Shown here: positions 40,897-49,806 of the stretch, in pieces
Numbering within the stretch: position 1 is the stretch's first letter
Layout: each line of letters begins with the position of its first letter
Program-made: the position numbers and the translations under genes
Notes under the pieces: model-generated
The model's database searches: none
Seen by the model: only the letters and a program-made list of their open reading frames with translations
Told to the model about the DNA's origin: nothing
Origin: Neorhodopirellula pilleata
GTDB taxonomy: Bacteria > Planctomycetota > Planctomycetia > Pirellulales > Pirellulaceae
Direction: 5' to 3'
Length of the DNA: 64,000 nt
Assembly: GCF_007859915.1 (NCBI RefSeq)
Contig: NZ_SJPM01000006.1
Coordinates: forward strand, 1 to 64,000

Positions 40897-41498
40897 GTTT
40901 GTTGGGCGATGGAGACTAAGCTTGGGATCAATTGCCGTAGGCCTCTTGAGCGGTGGCTGATCGCTCGCTTGACGGCGAGGTCGAGCTCGCCGAAGGTGCG
41001 ATGATACTCGGGGATGATGAATAGCGGGTCGTATCCGAATCCCGCGATGCCGCTGCGTGAGAAAGCGATCCGGCCGCGGCAGATGCCGGAGGCTTGCAAT
41101 CGGACGTTCCCCTCAGGATCGGACAAGCAGAGGTGGCAATTGAACTGGGCTCCCCGCCGATCGGTCGGCGTGTCGGCTAGTTCACGCAGTAGTTTCTCGT
41201 TGTTCGCTTCGTCGTCGCCGTGAGTTCCGGCGTAGCGGGCGGAATACACCCCCGGTTGTCCGTCCAACGCGTCGACGGACAATCCGCTGTCTTCGGCCAA
41301 CACCCATCGCTTTAAATGAAGGGCTTGCTGGGTGGCTTTGATCGCCGCGTTTTCGGCGAACGTTTGGCCGGTTTCGTCGACATCGATCGCGGCGGGGATT
41401 TCGGCCAGTGAAGTGAGCGTGATGTGCTGGGACGGCAACATCATCCGCAGTTCGACGAGCTTCTTGGCGTTGTGGGTTCCCAGGACCAAATCCATCAT
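40893..41498 (-). CDS. rdgB: RdgB/HAM1 non-canonical purine NTP pyrophosphatase
   Basis: A 201-residue enzyme that hydrolyses dITP, XTP and similar damaged purine triphosphates to monophosphates, keeping them out of nucleic acids. The family motifs are complete: LVLGTHNAKKLVEL at residues 4-17 (binding loop), TFAENAAIKATQ, LAEDSGLSVDALDG with the catalytic acidic residues, ARYAG, and GFGYDPLF near residue 145. I chose the ATG at 41498, where it overlaps the folK stop (ATGA); the open frame runs 29 codons further into folK. The C-terminal stop lies in a hexamer repeat. Confidence 0.94.
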   Translation of the reverse strand: MMDLVLGTHNAKKLVELRMMLPSQHITLTSLAEIPAAIDVDETGQTFAENAAIKATQQALHLKRWVLAEDSGLSVDALDGQPGVYSARYAGTHGDDEANNEKLLRELADTPTDRRGAQFNCHLCLSDPEGNVRLQASGICRGRIAFSRSGIAGFGYDPLFIIPEYHRTFGELDLAVKRAISHRSRGLRQLIPSLVSIAQQT

Positions 41499-42517
41499 GA
41501 TTGCCACCAATTTCCGTTGTCTGTGACCGGGGTCGCTTCGCATCGCATCGAGTCCAGTCCCGACGCGATTTCGCCGATCGCCCAATCCAAATCATCGACT
41601 TCTAAACGGTACTCCGGCCATCGCCAACCCGACGGCCACATCCGATGCGGGGCCGGCCACCGTGTTGCTTCGGTGATCCGATCGATCCTGGCGATCAAGC
41701 GTGGCAGACGGCTTGCTTGAACCGCATCCATGGTCGCGGTGTATTCCATCGCGGGATCCTGAAGACACCGAGGCACGGTCGGCGAGATCCACGGCTCGTT
41801 CATGTTCGCTTCTTGGATGGTTACGGGATCGTTTTCGGCGAGCGATCTCGCATCGACGATTTGGATCGAATGTTCTTCGGCGAGCCGTCGGCAAATCGTC
41901 TGCCGGAGGTCTTCGTCGCCTCCGGTCAGCGCCATCGAAGGCGGCGATTGGTCGAGGTGATTGGCGAGTTGCCGCATGGTCCATCCGAATCGTGGGTCGC
42001 AAAAATCGGCCGCCACGTCACACGCGGGGACGACGACAAATTTGCGTGCCGTATAACGTGGATGCGGAACGACCAACGCACGAGCCGATCCGGCCGGCCC
42101 TCGGCCGCCGATCAGGCCCCGTCGACCGGCGGCCGACGCACCGAGCAGCCGTCCGTGCAAGACAACGTCCAGATCGATCGATCGGGCACTCCATCGGTCC
42201 TTGCGTTGTCGTCCGAGTTCGTGTTCGGTTTGCTGCAAGACGTCGAGCACCTCGGCCGCCGACGCGTGAGTGACAAACGCGGCCACGGCGTTGAGGAAGG
42301 GCGATTGTCCGCCGGGCCCACCGATCGGAGGTGTCTCGAACAAACGGCTCGTTCGCAAACCTTCCGATGCGAATCCGGGCAAGGCGTCGGGCATCGTGGA
42401 ACATGGATGGCCGCGCGCGACCACGCCGGACTGATCGATCAACCGGGCCGCTTTCGCGACCACCGCGTCTCGATCGCCCAAATTCGATCCAAAGCTAATC
42501 AAACAGTGCGTCGGCAT
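41495..42517 (-). CDS. folK: HPPK (folate pathway pyrophosphokinase) with unknown C-terminal extension
   Basis: A 340-residue protein. Residues 1-175 are 6-hydroxymethyl-7,8-dihydropterin pyrophosphokinase, which attaches pyrophosphate to the pterin before dihydropteroate synthesis: LISFGSNLGDR at 6-16, FETPPIGGPGGQSPFLNAV at 60-78, DRWSARSIDLDVVLHG at 107-122 and VPHPRYTARKFVVVPACDV at 150-168. Normal HPPK ends near here at 160-180 residues. The extra C-terminal 165 residues (ALTGGDEDLRQTICRRLAEE onward to DNGNWWQS) belong to no family I recognise and are rich in Trp, Arg and Pro. A Gly/Ala-rich insertion is seen at 123-147. It is divergent from the HEAT-like gene and coupled to rdgB. Confidence 0.88.
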   Translation of the reverse strand: MPTHCLISFGSNLGDRDAVVAKAARLIDQSGVVARGHPCSTMPDALPGFASEGLRTSRLFETPPIGGPGGQSPFLNAVAAFVTHASAAEVLDVLQQTEHELGRQRKDRWSARSIDLDVVLHGRLLGASAAGRRGLIGGRGPAGSARALVVPHPRYTARKFVVVPACDVAADFCDPRFGWTMRQLANHLDQSPPSMALTGGDEDLRQTICRRLAEEHSIQIVDARSLAENDPVTIQEANMNEPWISPTVPRCLQDPAMEYTATMDAVQASRLPRLIARIDRITEATRWPAPHRMWPSGWRWPEYRLEVDDLDWAIGEIASGLDSMRCEATPVTDNGNWWQS

Positions 42518-42609
42518 GTCGCCAAGTTACCGCGCCGATCCCTGATCGCTAAGGTGCGACGAAGAATTGATCTTGTTGCGGTTTGCCGACCGACGTCACA
42601 ATCCCCGCC

Positions 42610-44103
42610 ATGTTCTCCCCTCATCCCAACCACGAATTCGTCGATCCCAACGCATCGGGCGACCAAAGCGTATCTACCAATGCGACCGAATCGAGCCGCT
42701 GGGATGCCGACGCGCCCAACCTGTTTTCATTGGCACGGGACTCGTCGCAATCGGCACTGACCAAACGGATGTGGCGGGGAATCAAGACGATGTTGGCGGT
42801 GTTGTTGGTCACGTCGGCACTTCTGGGAAGTGTCTATCTCGGCAAACAGTGGCTCTTGCATCAGCTCGTGGCCGGTTTGGACGAACTCGACACGACCGGC
42901 AAACAAAACCGATTGATCCAAATTGCCAGTTTCGGGACCGCCGCGATCGAACCACTGGCCGAGCGGCTCGTCGACGAGCAAGACGAAATATCCGAGTCCG
43001 CCTTCGTGCTGTTGCAAAAGATGCAAAACGACTGGATTACCCTCGGTCCAGACGACGCGATCGCCGCCCACGAGCGATTGGTAACGGCGATCGCAAACGC
43101 CTATGGGATTCACGACGGTGAGCAACCGCTTGCCAGCAACCTGACTAGTCGACACATCGCCCGTGGACGCGAGTTGCTCAATCAAACGATCCTCGAATTC
43201 GCGAGCCTCGATCCTAACCAGAACGCGACGACGAACCGACTTTCCGGCCTCAACCAGACCGAATCAACCAAAGTCGGCCCCGTCGAACAAGCGACGCGTC
43301 TGCTCGACCGAATGCGGTTTTCAGACGCGTCCCGGTCGCCGGCATTTGTCACCACAGCATCGCGGCGAGTCCTTCCGGAGCGTGTTTCACGGTCGGACGG
43401 GCGATCGGGTTGGACCGATTGGCCGCCACCTCAACAGGATCGATCGGTCCGTTCGACGCCCGCACAGATCGTTCGGTCCGGCGGAAAACCCGATTCGCTC
43501 GACGAGCCAGGGCCACAAAGCGATCGGTTGCAACCGGTGCCTTCCGGTGTGACGGTCCCACTGAGTGAAATCGTCTCGCCCTCACGACCGACCAAGGTAC
43601 TCGCCGCCCGGCAGCCACTGCCAACACAAATCGCGGATCGAACGCCGGCATCGACTCCGTCGGCCGTTCAAATGGCGACGCACTTAGCGGGAGCTTCGTT
43701 GGCACCCTCCCCACTGACGGTGCTCGATGACGAAACCGTGATTCGGCATTTGGCCAATCCCGATGCACTCGTCGCCGAACAGGCCAAGACTGAACTGGAA
43801 TCACGCGGTTTCACGCCGGCGCAGATGGAGATGGCTCATGCGATCGCCGTCGCCGGACCACCCGACCGGATTCGGTTGGTCGATTCTCTGGTCCATTCGA
43901 GCCAAATCGATTCTGGCCCTTGGATGTCGATGATGCTGGACGATCCCGATCGCGGTGTCCGATTGCATGTGGTTTCGACGATGGCCGCGATGCTGGCCAA
44001 TCGGCAAGACCCAGGATTGGAGCAACGCCTTCGCCGTCGTCTCGCCCGGGAGCAGGACGCCCACGTGGCCAAACGCATCCGCAACGTGCTCGATCTGCGA
44101 TAG
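42610..44103 (+). CDS. Membrane-anchored HEAT-like protein
   Basis: A 497-residue protein with one membrane segment (TMLAVLLVTSALLGSVYLGK, about residues 60-79). A helical segment follows, VAGLDELDTTGKQNRLIQIA and AIEPLAERLVDEQDEISESA (about 85-135), with HEAT/armadillo character. A long Pro/Ser/Arg-rich linker runs to about 370, and a C-terminal HEAT-like repeat region (DETVIRHLANPDALVAEQAK, then DDPDRGVRLHVVSTMAAMLA) to the end. The ATG at 42610 is preferred; an in-frame start at 42583 adds nine residues. Function unknown. It is divergent from folK, and an FHA-domain gene follows. Confidence 0.68.
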   Translation: MFSPHPNHEFVDPNASGDQSVSTNATESSRWDADAPNLFSLARDSSQSALTKRMWRGIKTMLAVLLVTSALLGSVYLGKQWLLHQLVAGLDELDTTGKQNRLIQIASFGTAAIEPLAERLVDEQDEISESAFVLLQKMQNDWITLGPDDAIAAHERLVTAIANAYGIHDGEQPLASNLTSRHIARGRELLNQTILEFASLDPNQNATTNRLSGLNQTESTKVGPVEQATRLLDRMRFSDASRSPAFVTTASRRVLPERVSRSDGRSGWTDWPPPQQDRSVRSTPAQIVRSGGKPDSLDEPGPQSDRLQPVPSGVTVPLSEIVSPSRPTKVLAARQPLPTQIADRTPASTPSAVQMATHLAGASLAPSPLTVLDDETVIRHLANPDALVAEQAKTELESRGFTPAQMEMAHAIAVAGPPDRIRLVDSLVHSSQIDSGPWMSMMLDDPDRGVRLHVVSTMAAMLANRQDPGLEQRLRRRLAREQDAHVAKRIRNVLDLR

Positions 44104-44191
44104 AGTTCGCACGGCGAGACTGGAGAATTAGCCGATTCGCTCTATAATCGAGGAATCTCAATCCTCTTATCTATTTCGGGCAGGCTTTGCC

Positions 44192-44650
44192 ATGAGCGAA
44201 GAAACCAATGAAGTCACATTTGCCGGGGCATTCGGGCAATTAACCCCCACCGGTGGTGGCGATCCGATTCCATTGATCAAAGACCGTTTGCTGATCGGTC
44301 GTCGGCGACACTGCGATATTTGTTTGGACTTTCCCAACGTGTCCAGCCAACACTGCAAAATGAGTCTGGAACATGGCTATTGGTTCCTCCGTGACCTCAA
44401 CAGCCGCAACGGGACGAAGGTCGACGGCCGTCCGATCATGCGAAAGCGAGCCGACCCGAATTGCCAGGTGACCATCGCCCGTCACAGCTATGTCTTGGAA
44501 TACGACCCGCAGGTGCTCGGTGCGTATGGTCCGCCGCCGCCGGACGATGACTACATCGAAGAAGTGATGAAAAGTTCACTGATGGACCGAGCGGGCATCA
44601 CCAAGCGTGACAACAAGAAAGGCTTCTTCAACCGCGACTCAGACGACTGA
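44192..44650 (+). CDS. FHA domain protein
   Basis: A 152-residue protein whose residues 9-110 form a forkhead-associated domain, a phosphothreonine-binding module. The binding-loop residues are all present: LIGRRRHCDI, VSSQHCKM, LRDLNSRNGTKVDG. The C-terminal 40 residues are acidic then basic (PPPDDDYIEEVMKSS, then RDNKKGFFNRDSDD). It should recognise phosphorylated partners of Hanks-type kinases, but no intact kinase gene is nearby in this window; the one at 37 kb is truncated. The ATG at 44192 lies 88 bases after the HEAT-like gene, so the two may share a transcript. Confidence 0.92.
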   Translation: MSEETNEVTFAGAFGQLTPTGGGDPIPLIKDRLLIGRRRHCDICLDFPNVSSQHCKMSLEHGYWFLRDLNSRNGTKVDGRPIMRKRADPNCQVTIARHSYVLEYDPQVLGAYGPPPPDDDYIEEVMKSSLMDRAGITKRDNKKGFFNRDSDD

Positions 44651-44735
44651 CGCGACTCAGACGACTGAATCGTCAAAGTTTAGCTAATCGGCATTCTCCT
44701 CGTTGCCGATACTTTCGATAGCGTGTGGTGTTCGC

Positions 44736-44826
44736 CCGCGCTAGCGACGTGTTGATTTAATGAGCCGTACCGCGTTAGCGGCGGTTCTTCGACGTCCAAC
44801 CGGGGCTAACGCCCATCGGCTAATCG
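44736..44826. repeat. Composite interspersed palindrome, copy F (family 1, third inner hairpin)
   Basis: A frame-like start (GCTAGCGACGTGTTGATT) is followed by GAGCCGTACCGCGTTAGCGG and the complementary-type block GGGGCTAACGCCCATCGGCT. The arms pair as TAGCC...GGCTA and CGTTAGC...GCTAACG. The same module, inverted, is the first half of copy A (178-233). It lies upstream of the mlaE-like gene. Confidence 0.75.
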
Positions 44827-44901
44827 TTGAAATACGGTATCCGAATAAATCAGCACGCCGCCAGTGGTCAGTCACCGTCAAAAGTTTCACGAGGTCGATC
44901 G

Positions 44902-45807
44902 ATGTCGAGCGAGTTGCCGTCATTAGGCAAACCGAGGTTCGCTTCGACCGATCCGGGTTCCGAGCGGTCGTGGGCGGAGCGTTTGCCCGTCCCGATCCGG
45001 CGATGGGTGATGCAATGGGGCTCCGCCGTGGTCGACGGCATCGCCTCGGTCGGCGATCTGTCGTTCTTTTTTTGGCAGATGTTGGTGTGGATGTTCACGC
45101 GTTTGCCGCGTCGCGGAACGTTGATGGTGAACTTCTATCAAGTCGGCGTGCTCAGTCTTCCGGTGGTCGCGTTGACAGGCACGTTCATCGGCATGGTGTT
45201 GGCCGTGCAAAGCTATTATCAGTTCCAAGCGATCGGGTTAGAAAGTCGTCTCGGCGTCGTCATCAACACTTCGCTCGTCCGCGAGCTAGGGCCGGTTTTG
45301 GCGGCGACGATGCTGGCCGGTCGTGTCGGCGGAGCGATGGCGGCGGTCTTGGGCACGATGCGGGTGACCGAGCAGATCGACGCGTTGACGACGATGGGCG
45401 CCGATCCGATTCACTACCTCGTCGTGCCGCGATTCTTGGCGTGTCTGTTGCTAATTCCGGCACTAACGATCATGGCCGACTTCATGGGCATCGTCGGCGG
45501 GTATTTTTATAGCGTCATCATTTTGGGGATCGATCGCGCGGCGTACTTGCATCATTCGCGTGAAGGCGTTGTCGGGTTTGATTTGTTCAGCGGTATCTTC
45601 AAGAGTTTTTTCTTCGGCGGGATCATCGCCGTGGTCAGTTGCTATCGCGGGTTCAATTGCAAGCCTGGTGCCGAAGGCGTCGGCCAAGCGGCGACGGCGG
45701 CGTTCGTTTACTCGTTCGTGTTGATTCTCGCTGTCGATCTGTTTCTGAACATCGTTTTGGATTCGTTGTACTTCATGATCTATCCGGAAGGGACGGCGTT
45801 GTTCTAA
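44902..45807 (+). CDS. mlaE: MlaE family lipid ABC transporter permease
   Basis: A 301-residue inner-membrane permease of the MCE/Mla phospholipid transport system. The family core is visible: YQVGVLSLPVVALTGTFIGM (about residues 77-96), then QSYYQFQAIGLESRLGVVIN, the highly conserved LVRELGPVLAATMLAGRVGG (about 129-148) and IAVVSCYRGFNCKPGAEGVG (about 243-262), matching the Cys-x-G-x motif of MlaE. Start at the ATG 44902, where GAGG lies about 7 bases upstream; the open frame extends 25 codons to a TTG. It overlaps the ATPase gene (TAATG) and belongs to an mlaE-mlaF-mlaD operon that should move phospholipids between the membranes. Confidence 0.92.
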   Translation: MSSELPSLGKPRFASTDPGSERSWAERLPVPIRRWVMQWGSAVVDGIASVGDLSFFFWQMLVWMFTRLPRRGTLMVNFYQVGVLSLPVVALTGTFIGMVLAVQSYYQFQAIGLESRLGVVINTSLVRELGPVLAATMLAGRVGGAMAAVLGTMRVTEQIDALTTMGADPIHYLVVPRFLACLLLIPALTIMADFMGIVGGYFYSVIILGIDRAAYLHHSREGVVGFDLFSGIFKSFFFGGIIAVVSCYRGFNCKPGAEGVGQAATAAFVYSFVLILAVDLFLNIVLDSLYFMIYPEGTALF

Positions 45808-46655
45808 TGAACGTTCCTGAAAACAAACCTGTCGACGAATCGTTTGCCAAGCCGCTCGTTGATGTTGTTGACTTGGATATTTCCTTTGAGAACCAAACGG
45901 TTTTGTCGGGGATCACGCGTTCGATCAATCGTGGTCAAACCGTCGCGGTGATCGGCGAGAGCGGATGTGGCAAGACCGTATTCATGAAAACGTTGGTCGG
46001 GTTGATCAAGCCGACCGAAGGTCACGTCCGATTCGACGGGATCGATTTGAGCGAACTGGTGCCGTCAGAACTTGCTCAACTTCGACGACGCTTTGGGTTC
46101 GTGTTCCAGCACGCGGCATTGTTTGACAGCATGAACATCTTTGACAACGTGGCCTTCCCGATCCGCCAGAACGAACCGGACACGGACGAGGTGGAAGTCG
46201 AAGATCGCGTCCGCAGTCACCTGCACGAGGTCGGTTTGCCTGATGACGTTGCGAGAAAGTTCCCCGCCGAATTATCCGGTGGGATGCAAAAACGAGTTGG
46301 CTTGGCACGTGCGTTGGTTCTGAAGCCCGAGTTGATTGTTTACGACGAACCGACGACGGGGCTCGACCCGATCATGAGTGACGTGATCAATGAGTTGATC
46401 TTACACACCCGCCGATTGTATCCGGTCACCAGTGTCGTGGTCACGCATGATATGCACACGGCCCGCAAAGTCGCCGATCGCGTGATGATGCTTTATCCAC
46501 GACGAATGCTTTCGGCCGGCGACTCACAAATTTTATTCGACGGTCCACCCAGCCAACTCGAACATTCCGAAGACCGACGTGTTCGGCAGTTCGTTCGCGG
46601 TGAAGCGGGCGACCGGATCCGAGAAATGTCCAAAATTTCCACGACAAGCGCATAA
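45807..46655 (+). CDS. mlaF: MlaF family lipid ABC transporter ATPase
   Basis: A 282-residue ATPase of the Mla complex. Walker A is GESGCGKT (about residues 50-57), the Q-loop is FVFQHAALFDSMNIFDN (with the MlaF-typical HAALFDS), the signature is LSGGMQKRVGLARAL, Walker B is LIVYDEPTTGLDP and the H-loop is VVVTHDMHTARKVADR. The ATG overlaps the MlaE stop by one base, and the MlaD start follows the stop by four bases. It drives transport through MlaE. The true start is 45807, although the frame is open upstream across mlaE. Confidence 0.94.
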   Translation: MNVPENKPVDESFAKPLVDVVDLDISFENQTVLSGITRSINRGQTVAVIGESGCGKTVFMKTLVGLIKPTEGHVRFDGIDLSELVPSELAQLRRRFGFVFQHAALFDSMNIFDNVAFPIRQNEPDTDEVEVEDRVRSHLHEVGLPDDVARKFPAELSGGMQKRVGLARALVLKPELIVYDEPTTGLDPIMSDVINELILHTRRLYPVTSVVVTHDMHTARKVADRVMMLYPRRMLSAGDSQILFDGPPSQLEHSEDRRVRQFVRGEAGDRIREMSKISTTSA

Positions 46656-46659
46656 TCTC

Positions 46660-48150
46660 ATGGACGACAGCAAACTTCGATTCGGTGTGGGCGTACTCGT
46701 TATCGCCGCCATCGGCATTGGCGTGATTCTCACGTTCCTGTTCGGGGCGTTTCCCGCGATCCTCAGTCGCGAGTACACGTTAACAGTTTATTTTCCGTCC
46801 GCCCAAGGGATCAACACCAACACGCCGGTGCTCCGCGATGGCGTGAAGATCGGTCGCGTGTCAGACATTCAATTGCGTGACGAAGGCGGCGTGTTGTTGA
46901 CGCTCGCCATGGATGCGAATCATACGATGTCGCATCACTACATCCCGCAGATCGGTATCGGTTCACTGATCACAGGCGATTCGAAATTGGAGTTTCGTAA
47001 GGCCGAACCGCGTGAGCTCAAGGCGATCTTTGAGTCGGACTTGGATATGATCGAACGTGTTTACAGCGATGGTGAGTACTTCGCCTACGGACAAAAGCTC
47101 GACGATCCGTTCTCGTTGATCTTCGGGATGGAAGACGAATTGAAGACAACATTCCAGAGCATCCGTGGCGCCGGCGATGCAGTCCAGGACATTGGCCAAA
47201 GTATTCAAACCCTTGTCAACGACGTTCGCGGCGTGATCGGCATCGAACCTGTGTCTTCGCCGCAGCCCTTTCCCGGACAAACCTCCACGCAGTCATGGTT
47301 ACCGCATCAACGGATGGCGAAACATTCGATCATGCCGCCGGCTCCAGACTGGGTCATCCGTCCATCGATCCATCTCGCATCGAACGAACAAACCGGTTCG
47401 GATGCTCGGAACCTTGTCCAGACCGTGGCGTTTCAGAACCAGCCTCAATACGTACCGCCCGCCGGCGTTCTACCACAATCGGGAATGACACCGAGCGCCA
47501 ACCGGTTGACGCTGTTGGATTTGCAAAACGAAGCCGTCGCGACGTTGCAAGAACTTCAAGGCGCGATCCGTGACGCACGTTCGATCTTGGGGAACGAACA
47601 AATCCGTCAAGGACTCACCGATTCGGTAACGCGGTTCCCTCAGGTACTCGACGAAGCGACGCAGACGCTGCAAACCACTCAAAAGACTTTCGAAAGTTTC
47701 GCCGAAGTCGGAATCCAGTTCGAACAAGTCGGCGACGTTGCCGAGCAAGCGTTGACGGAATTGAAAGATACCGCGAGCGATACGTTGCAAAGTTTCAGCG
47801 CCACGGCAAAGAACGTTGAAGCGATCACCGAGCCGCTTGGTCGCCGCAGCGAGGAGTTGATCGAAGCGGTCTTGCGAAGTCTCGCGAACATTGACAACGC
47901 GCTGGTTCAGATCGACACGTTTGGTGAAACCCTCAACAATAGTGATGGGACGATCAAACGTTTGCTCGAAGACGATGAGTTGTATTTTGAAGTCCGTCGC
48001 ACGATCGAGAACATCGAAGCGGCGACGGCGAGGGTGCGTCCGATCCTGGACGACGTCCGCGTGTTCACCGACAAGATCGCCCGCGACCCACGACAACTGG
48101 GCGTTCGCGGTGCCTTGGGCAAACAACCGACCGGTGCGGGGCTGAAGTGA
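46660..48150 (+). CDS. mlaD: MlaD family MCE-domain protein
   Basis: A 496-residue protein with an N-terminal membrane anchor (GVGVLVIAAIGIGVILTFLF, about residues 9-28), one MCE domain (about 35-135: YTLTVYFPSAQGINTNTPVL, DGVKIGRVSDIQL, GIGSLITGDSKLEF) and a long C-terminal region. That tail includes a Pro/Ser-rich part near 200-270 and then a helical, coiled-coil-like part (QNEAVATLQELQGAIRDARS to EVRRTIENIEAATARVRPIL). E. coli MlaD is only 183 residues, so this is the long form with a periplasmic tail, as in PqiB- or Mce1-like proteins. It should deliver lipids toward the outer membrane. No mlaB or mlaC gene is present here. Confidence 0.9.
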   Translation: MDDSKLRFGVGVLVIAAIGIGVILTFLFGAFPAILSREYTLTVYFPSAQGINTNTPVLRDGVKIGRVSDIQLRDEGGVLLTLAMDANHTMSHHYIPQIGIGSLITGDSKLEFRKAEPRELKAIFESDLDMIERVYSDGEYFAYGQKLDDPFSLIFGMEDELKTTFQSIRGAGDAVQDIGQSIQTLVNDVRGVIGIEPVSSPQPFPGQTSTQSWLPHQRMAKHSIMPPAPDWVIRPSIHLASNEQTGSDARNLVQTVAFQNQPQYVPPAGVLPQSGMTPSANRLTLLDLQNEAVATLQELQGAIRDARSILGNEQIRQGLTDSVTRFPQVLDEATQTLQTTQKTFESFAEVGIQFEQVGDVAEQALTELKDTASDTLQSFSATAKNVEAITEPLGRRSEELIEAVLRSLANIDNALVQIDTFGETLNNSDGTIKRLLEDDELYFEVRRTIENIEAATARVRPILDDVRVFTDKIARDPRQLGVRGALGKQPTGAGLK

Positions 48151-48153
48151 GCC

Positions 48154-49023
48154 CTAGCGTCGCAACAGGCCGTACTTGGCGATGCAGAACAACGCGGAGA
48201 CGCCGTCTTTCCACGTGATTTTTTTGCCTTCGTCGTACCAGCGATGCTGGTAGCGAATCGGCCGTTCGGTGAATCGCAGTCCTAACCGAGCCCAGCGAGC
48301 GGTTAATTCGATTTCGATTCCGAATCGGTCTTCCCGCAGGTTCGGCAAGATCGCCTTAAAATGCTCGGCACCGGCCATCTTGTAACACGTCTCGACGTCG
48401 CTCAATCGGGGACCGATCGCAACGCTTGCGAGGATCGTGATCAACGAGTTGACGGCTTGGTGCCACCATGGTGAAAGTTGACGATCACAATGACCGTAGC
48501 GAGTTCCATAAACGACGTCGGCTGATTTTTCAATCAACGGTTGCAGTAAAGTTCGCAGGTCGGCGGGATCGTATTCGCTATCAGCGTCTTGAATCACGAT
48601 CACGTCGCCGGTGGCAGCCTCGATGCCGGTGCGGATCGCCGCACCTTTGCCACGGTTATGATCGTGACGAAGCAAAGTCACGTCGTCGGCATCGGCCAGT
48701 GAACGCAGAATCTCTGATGATCCATCGTGGGAACCATCATCGATCACAATGATCTGCAGCGGCAGTCCCGTCATCCGGAGCCGCTTCAAGACATCCGCCA
48801 CGGTCCCGCATTCGTTGTAAACCGGAACGATGACAGTTAGCCGGAACCCGTCGGGTAAGTCAAAGATTGCCAAACGCCGGCACGTATCGGGACCTAGCAA
48901 ACCCATCATTTCAGCCACGTACTGTTTTTCAAACCATCGTACCGGTTCGTTTGACGTCGATCCTTGTGCGTCGATCTTCGAGTCGTCTGAGATGGTGCGA
49001 TCGGCTGGCATGTTTGCTTGCAA
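48154..49023 (-). CDS. Family 2 glycosyltransferase (DPM1/dolichol-phosphate mannose synthase-like)
   Basis: A 289-residue soluble GT-A enzyme. The nucleotide-sugar site is LTVIVPVYNECGTVADVLKR (about residues 60-79), followed by QIIVIDDGSHDGSSEILRSL, the metal-binding IQDADSEYDPADLRTLLQP (about 145-165) and VVYGTRYG. The tail ends RYQHRWYDEGKKITWKDGVSAL, typical of the dolichyl/polyprenyl-phosphate glucose or mannose synthase group, which load a lipid carrier. There is no C-terminal membrane segment. The ATG at 49023 is first, with another at 49011. The product is probably used for envelope glycan assembly; the sugar is unknown. Confidence 0.85.
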   Translation of the reverse strand: MQANMPADRTISDDSKIDAQGSTSNEPVRWFEKQYVAEMMGLLGPDTCRRLAIFDLPDGFRLTVIVPVYNECGTVADVLKRLRMTGLPLQIIVIDDGSHDGSSEILRSLADADDVTLLRHDHNRGKGAAIRTGIEAATGDVIVIQDADSEYDPADLRTLLQPLIEKSADVVYGTRYGHCDRQLSPWWHQAVNSLITILASVAIGPRLSDVETCYKMAGAEHFKAILPNLREDRFGIEIELTARWARLGLRFTERPIRYQHRWYDEGKKITWKDGVSALFCIAKYGLLRR

Positions 49024-49806
49024 GTGAGGCGATTTTCAAGACAACAAACAGTCTAGCTTTCTTGCGTGACGTGTTCACGCGACGGCGAACGATCCGGACG
49101 ATTTTGAACAAAAAAATCTTCTCGCAAACTTGTCGGCTTTTTCTTGCTCAAACGACGTTTCGAAAATTTTCTGTCATCGAACTGGGCAGTTTGTTGTTGA
49201 CACAGCATCGCGATGAAGGCAAATTCTTCGAGCCTTCAACGACACAGCAAATCCGGTCGCCGCAATCGACCGCGATAAGAGTTCCGTCACCTTCGCGGCG
49301 GTCTCTTGTGCTTGTCTTGCTTTTCAAAACGGAGTGTGATCGATGCGCCCAAAACGAGTAGCTTCCGCCGCATGCAAAGTTCACTCAAGTGGTTCGGTGT
49401 CTTTCGCCCAAGATCGTTCCGATCAACGTTCTCGTCCTCAAGATACTTCGTCGTTTCAGCGACAAAGTCTTTGGGCGTCGAGCCGCTAGATCGAATCCCA
49501 ATACATCAAGCCGGCGCAGGACCGCGTCGTTTGCTGGTTCGTCACAATGATTGTGATCGATTCACGGGAGATGGTTACAGATGGACGCCACCACGGTAAT
49601 TTTCGAATTACCGGGACACGGATCGTCACTCCCTTTCATTTTGTCGTCACTTACGGGGGAACGTTTTGCGTTCCCCATGGCAAACCCTTTCGCCACGTGA
49701 GCCTTGATGCCGCTGCGTCACATGGAAGTTGTCGCAGCGGATCGAATTTGAGGAGCCGACGAAGCGAGTTCAACGGATTAGGATTTGAAGTTGACTCGCT
49801 TTTTTC
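49024..49806. other. Long region without a supported gene
   Basis: About 780 bases. The plus-strand frames have arginine- and serine-rich translations that look like chance. A minus-strand frame at 49287-49510 gives a more protein-like composition (STPKDFVAETTKYLEDENVD, then NHLSELCMRRKLLVLGAS) but has no proper start and no family I recognise, so it may be a decayed remnant. The region carries no copy of the three palindrome families. A short inverted repeat GGTAATTTTCGAATTACC lies at about 49598-49615. Confidence 0.4.
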
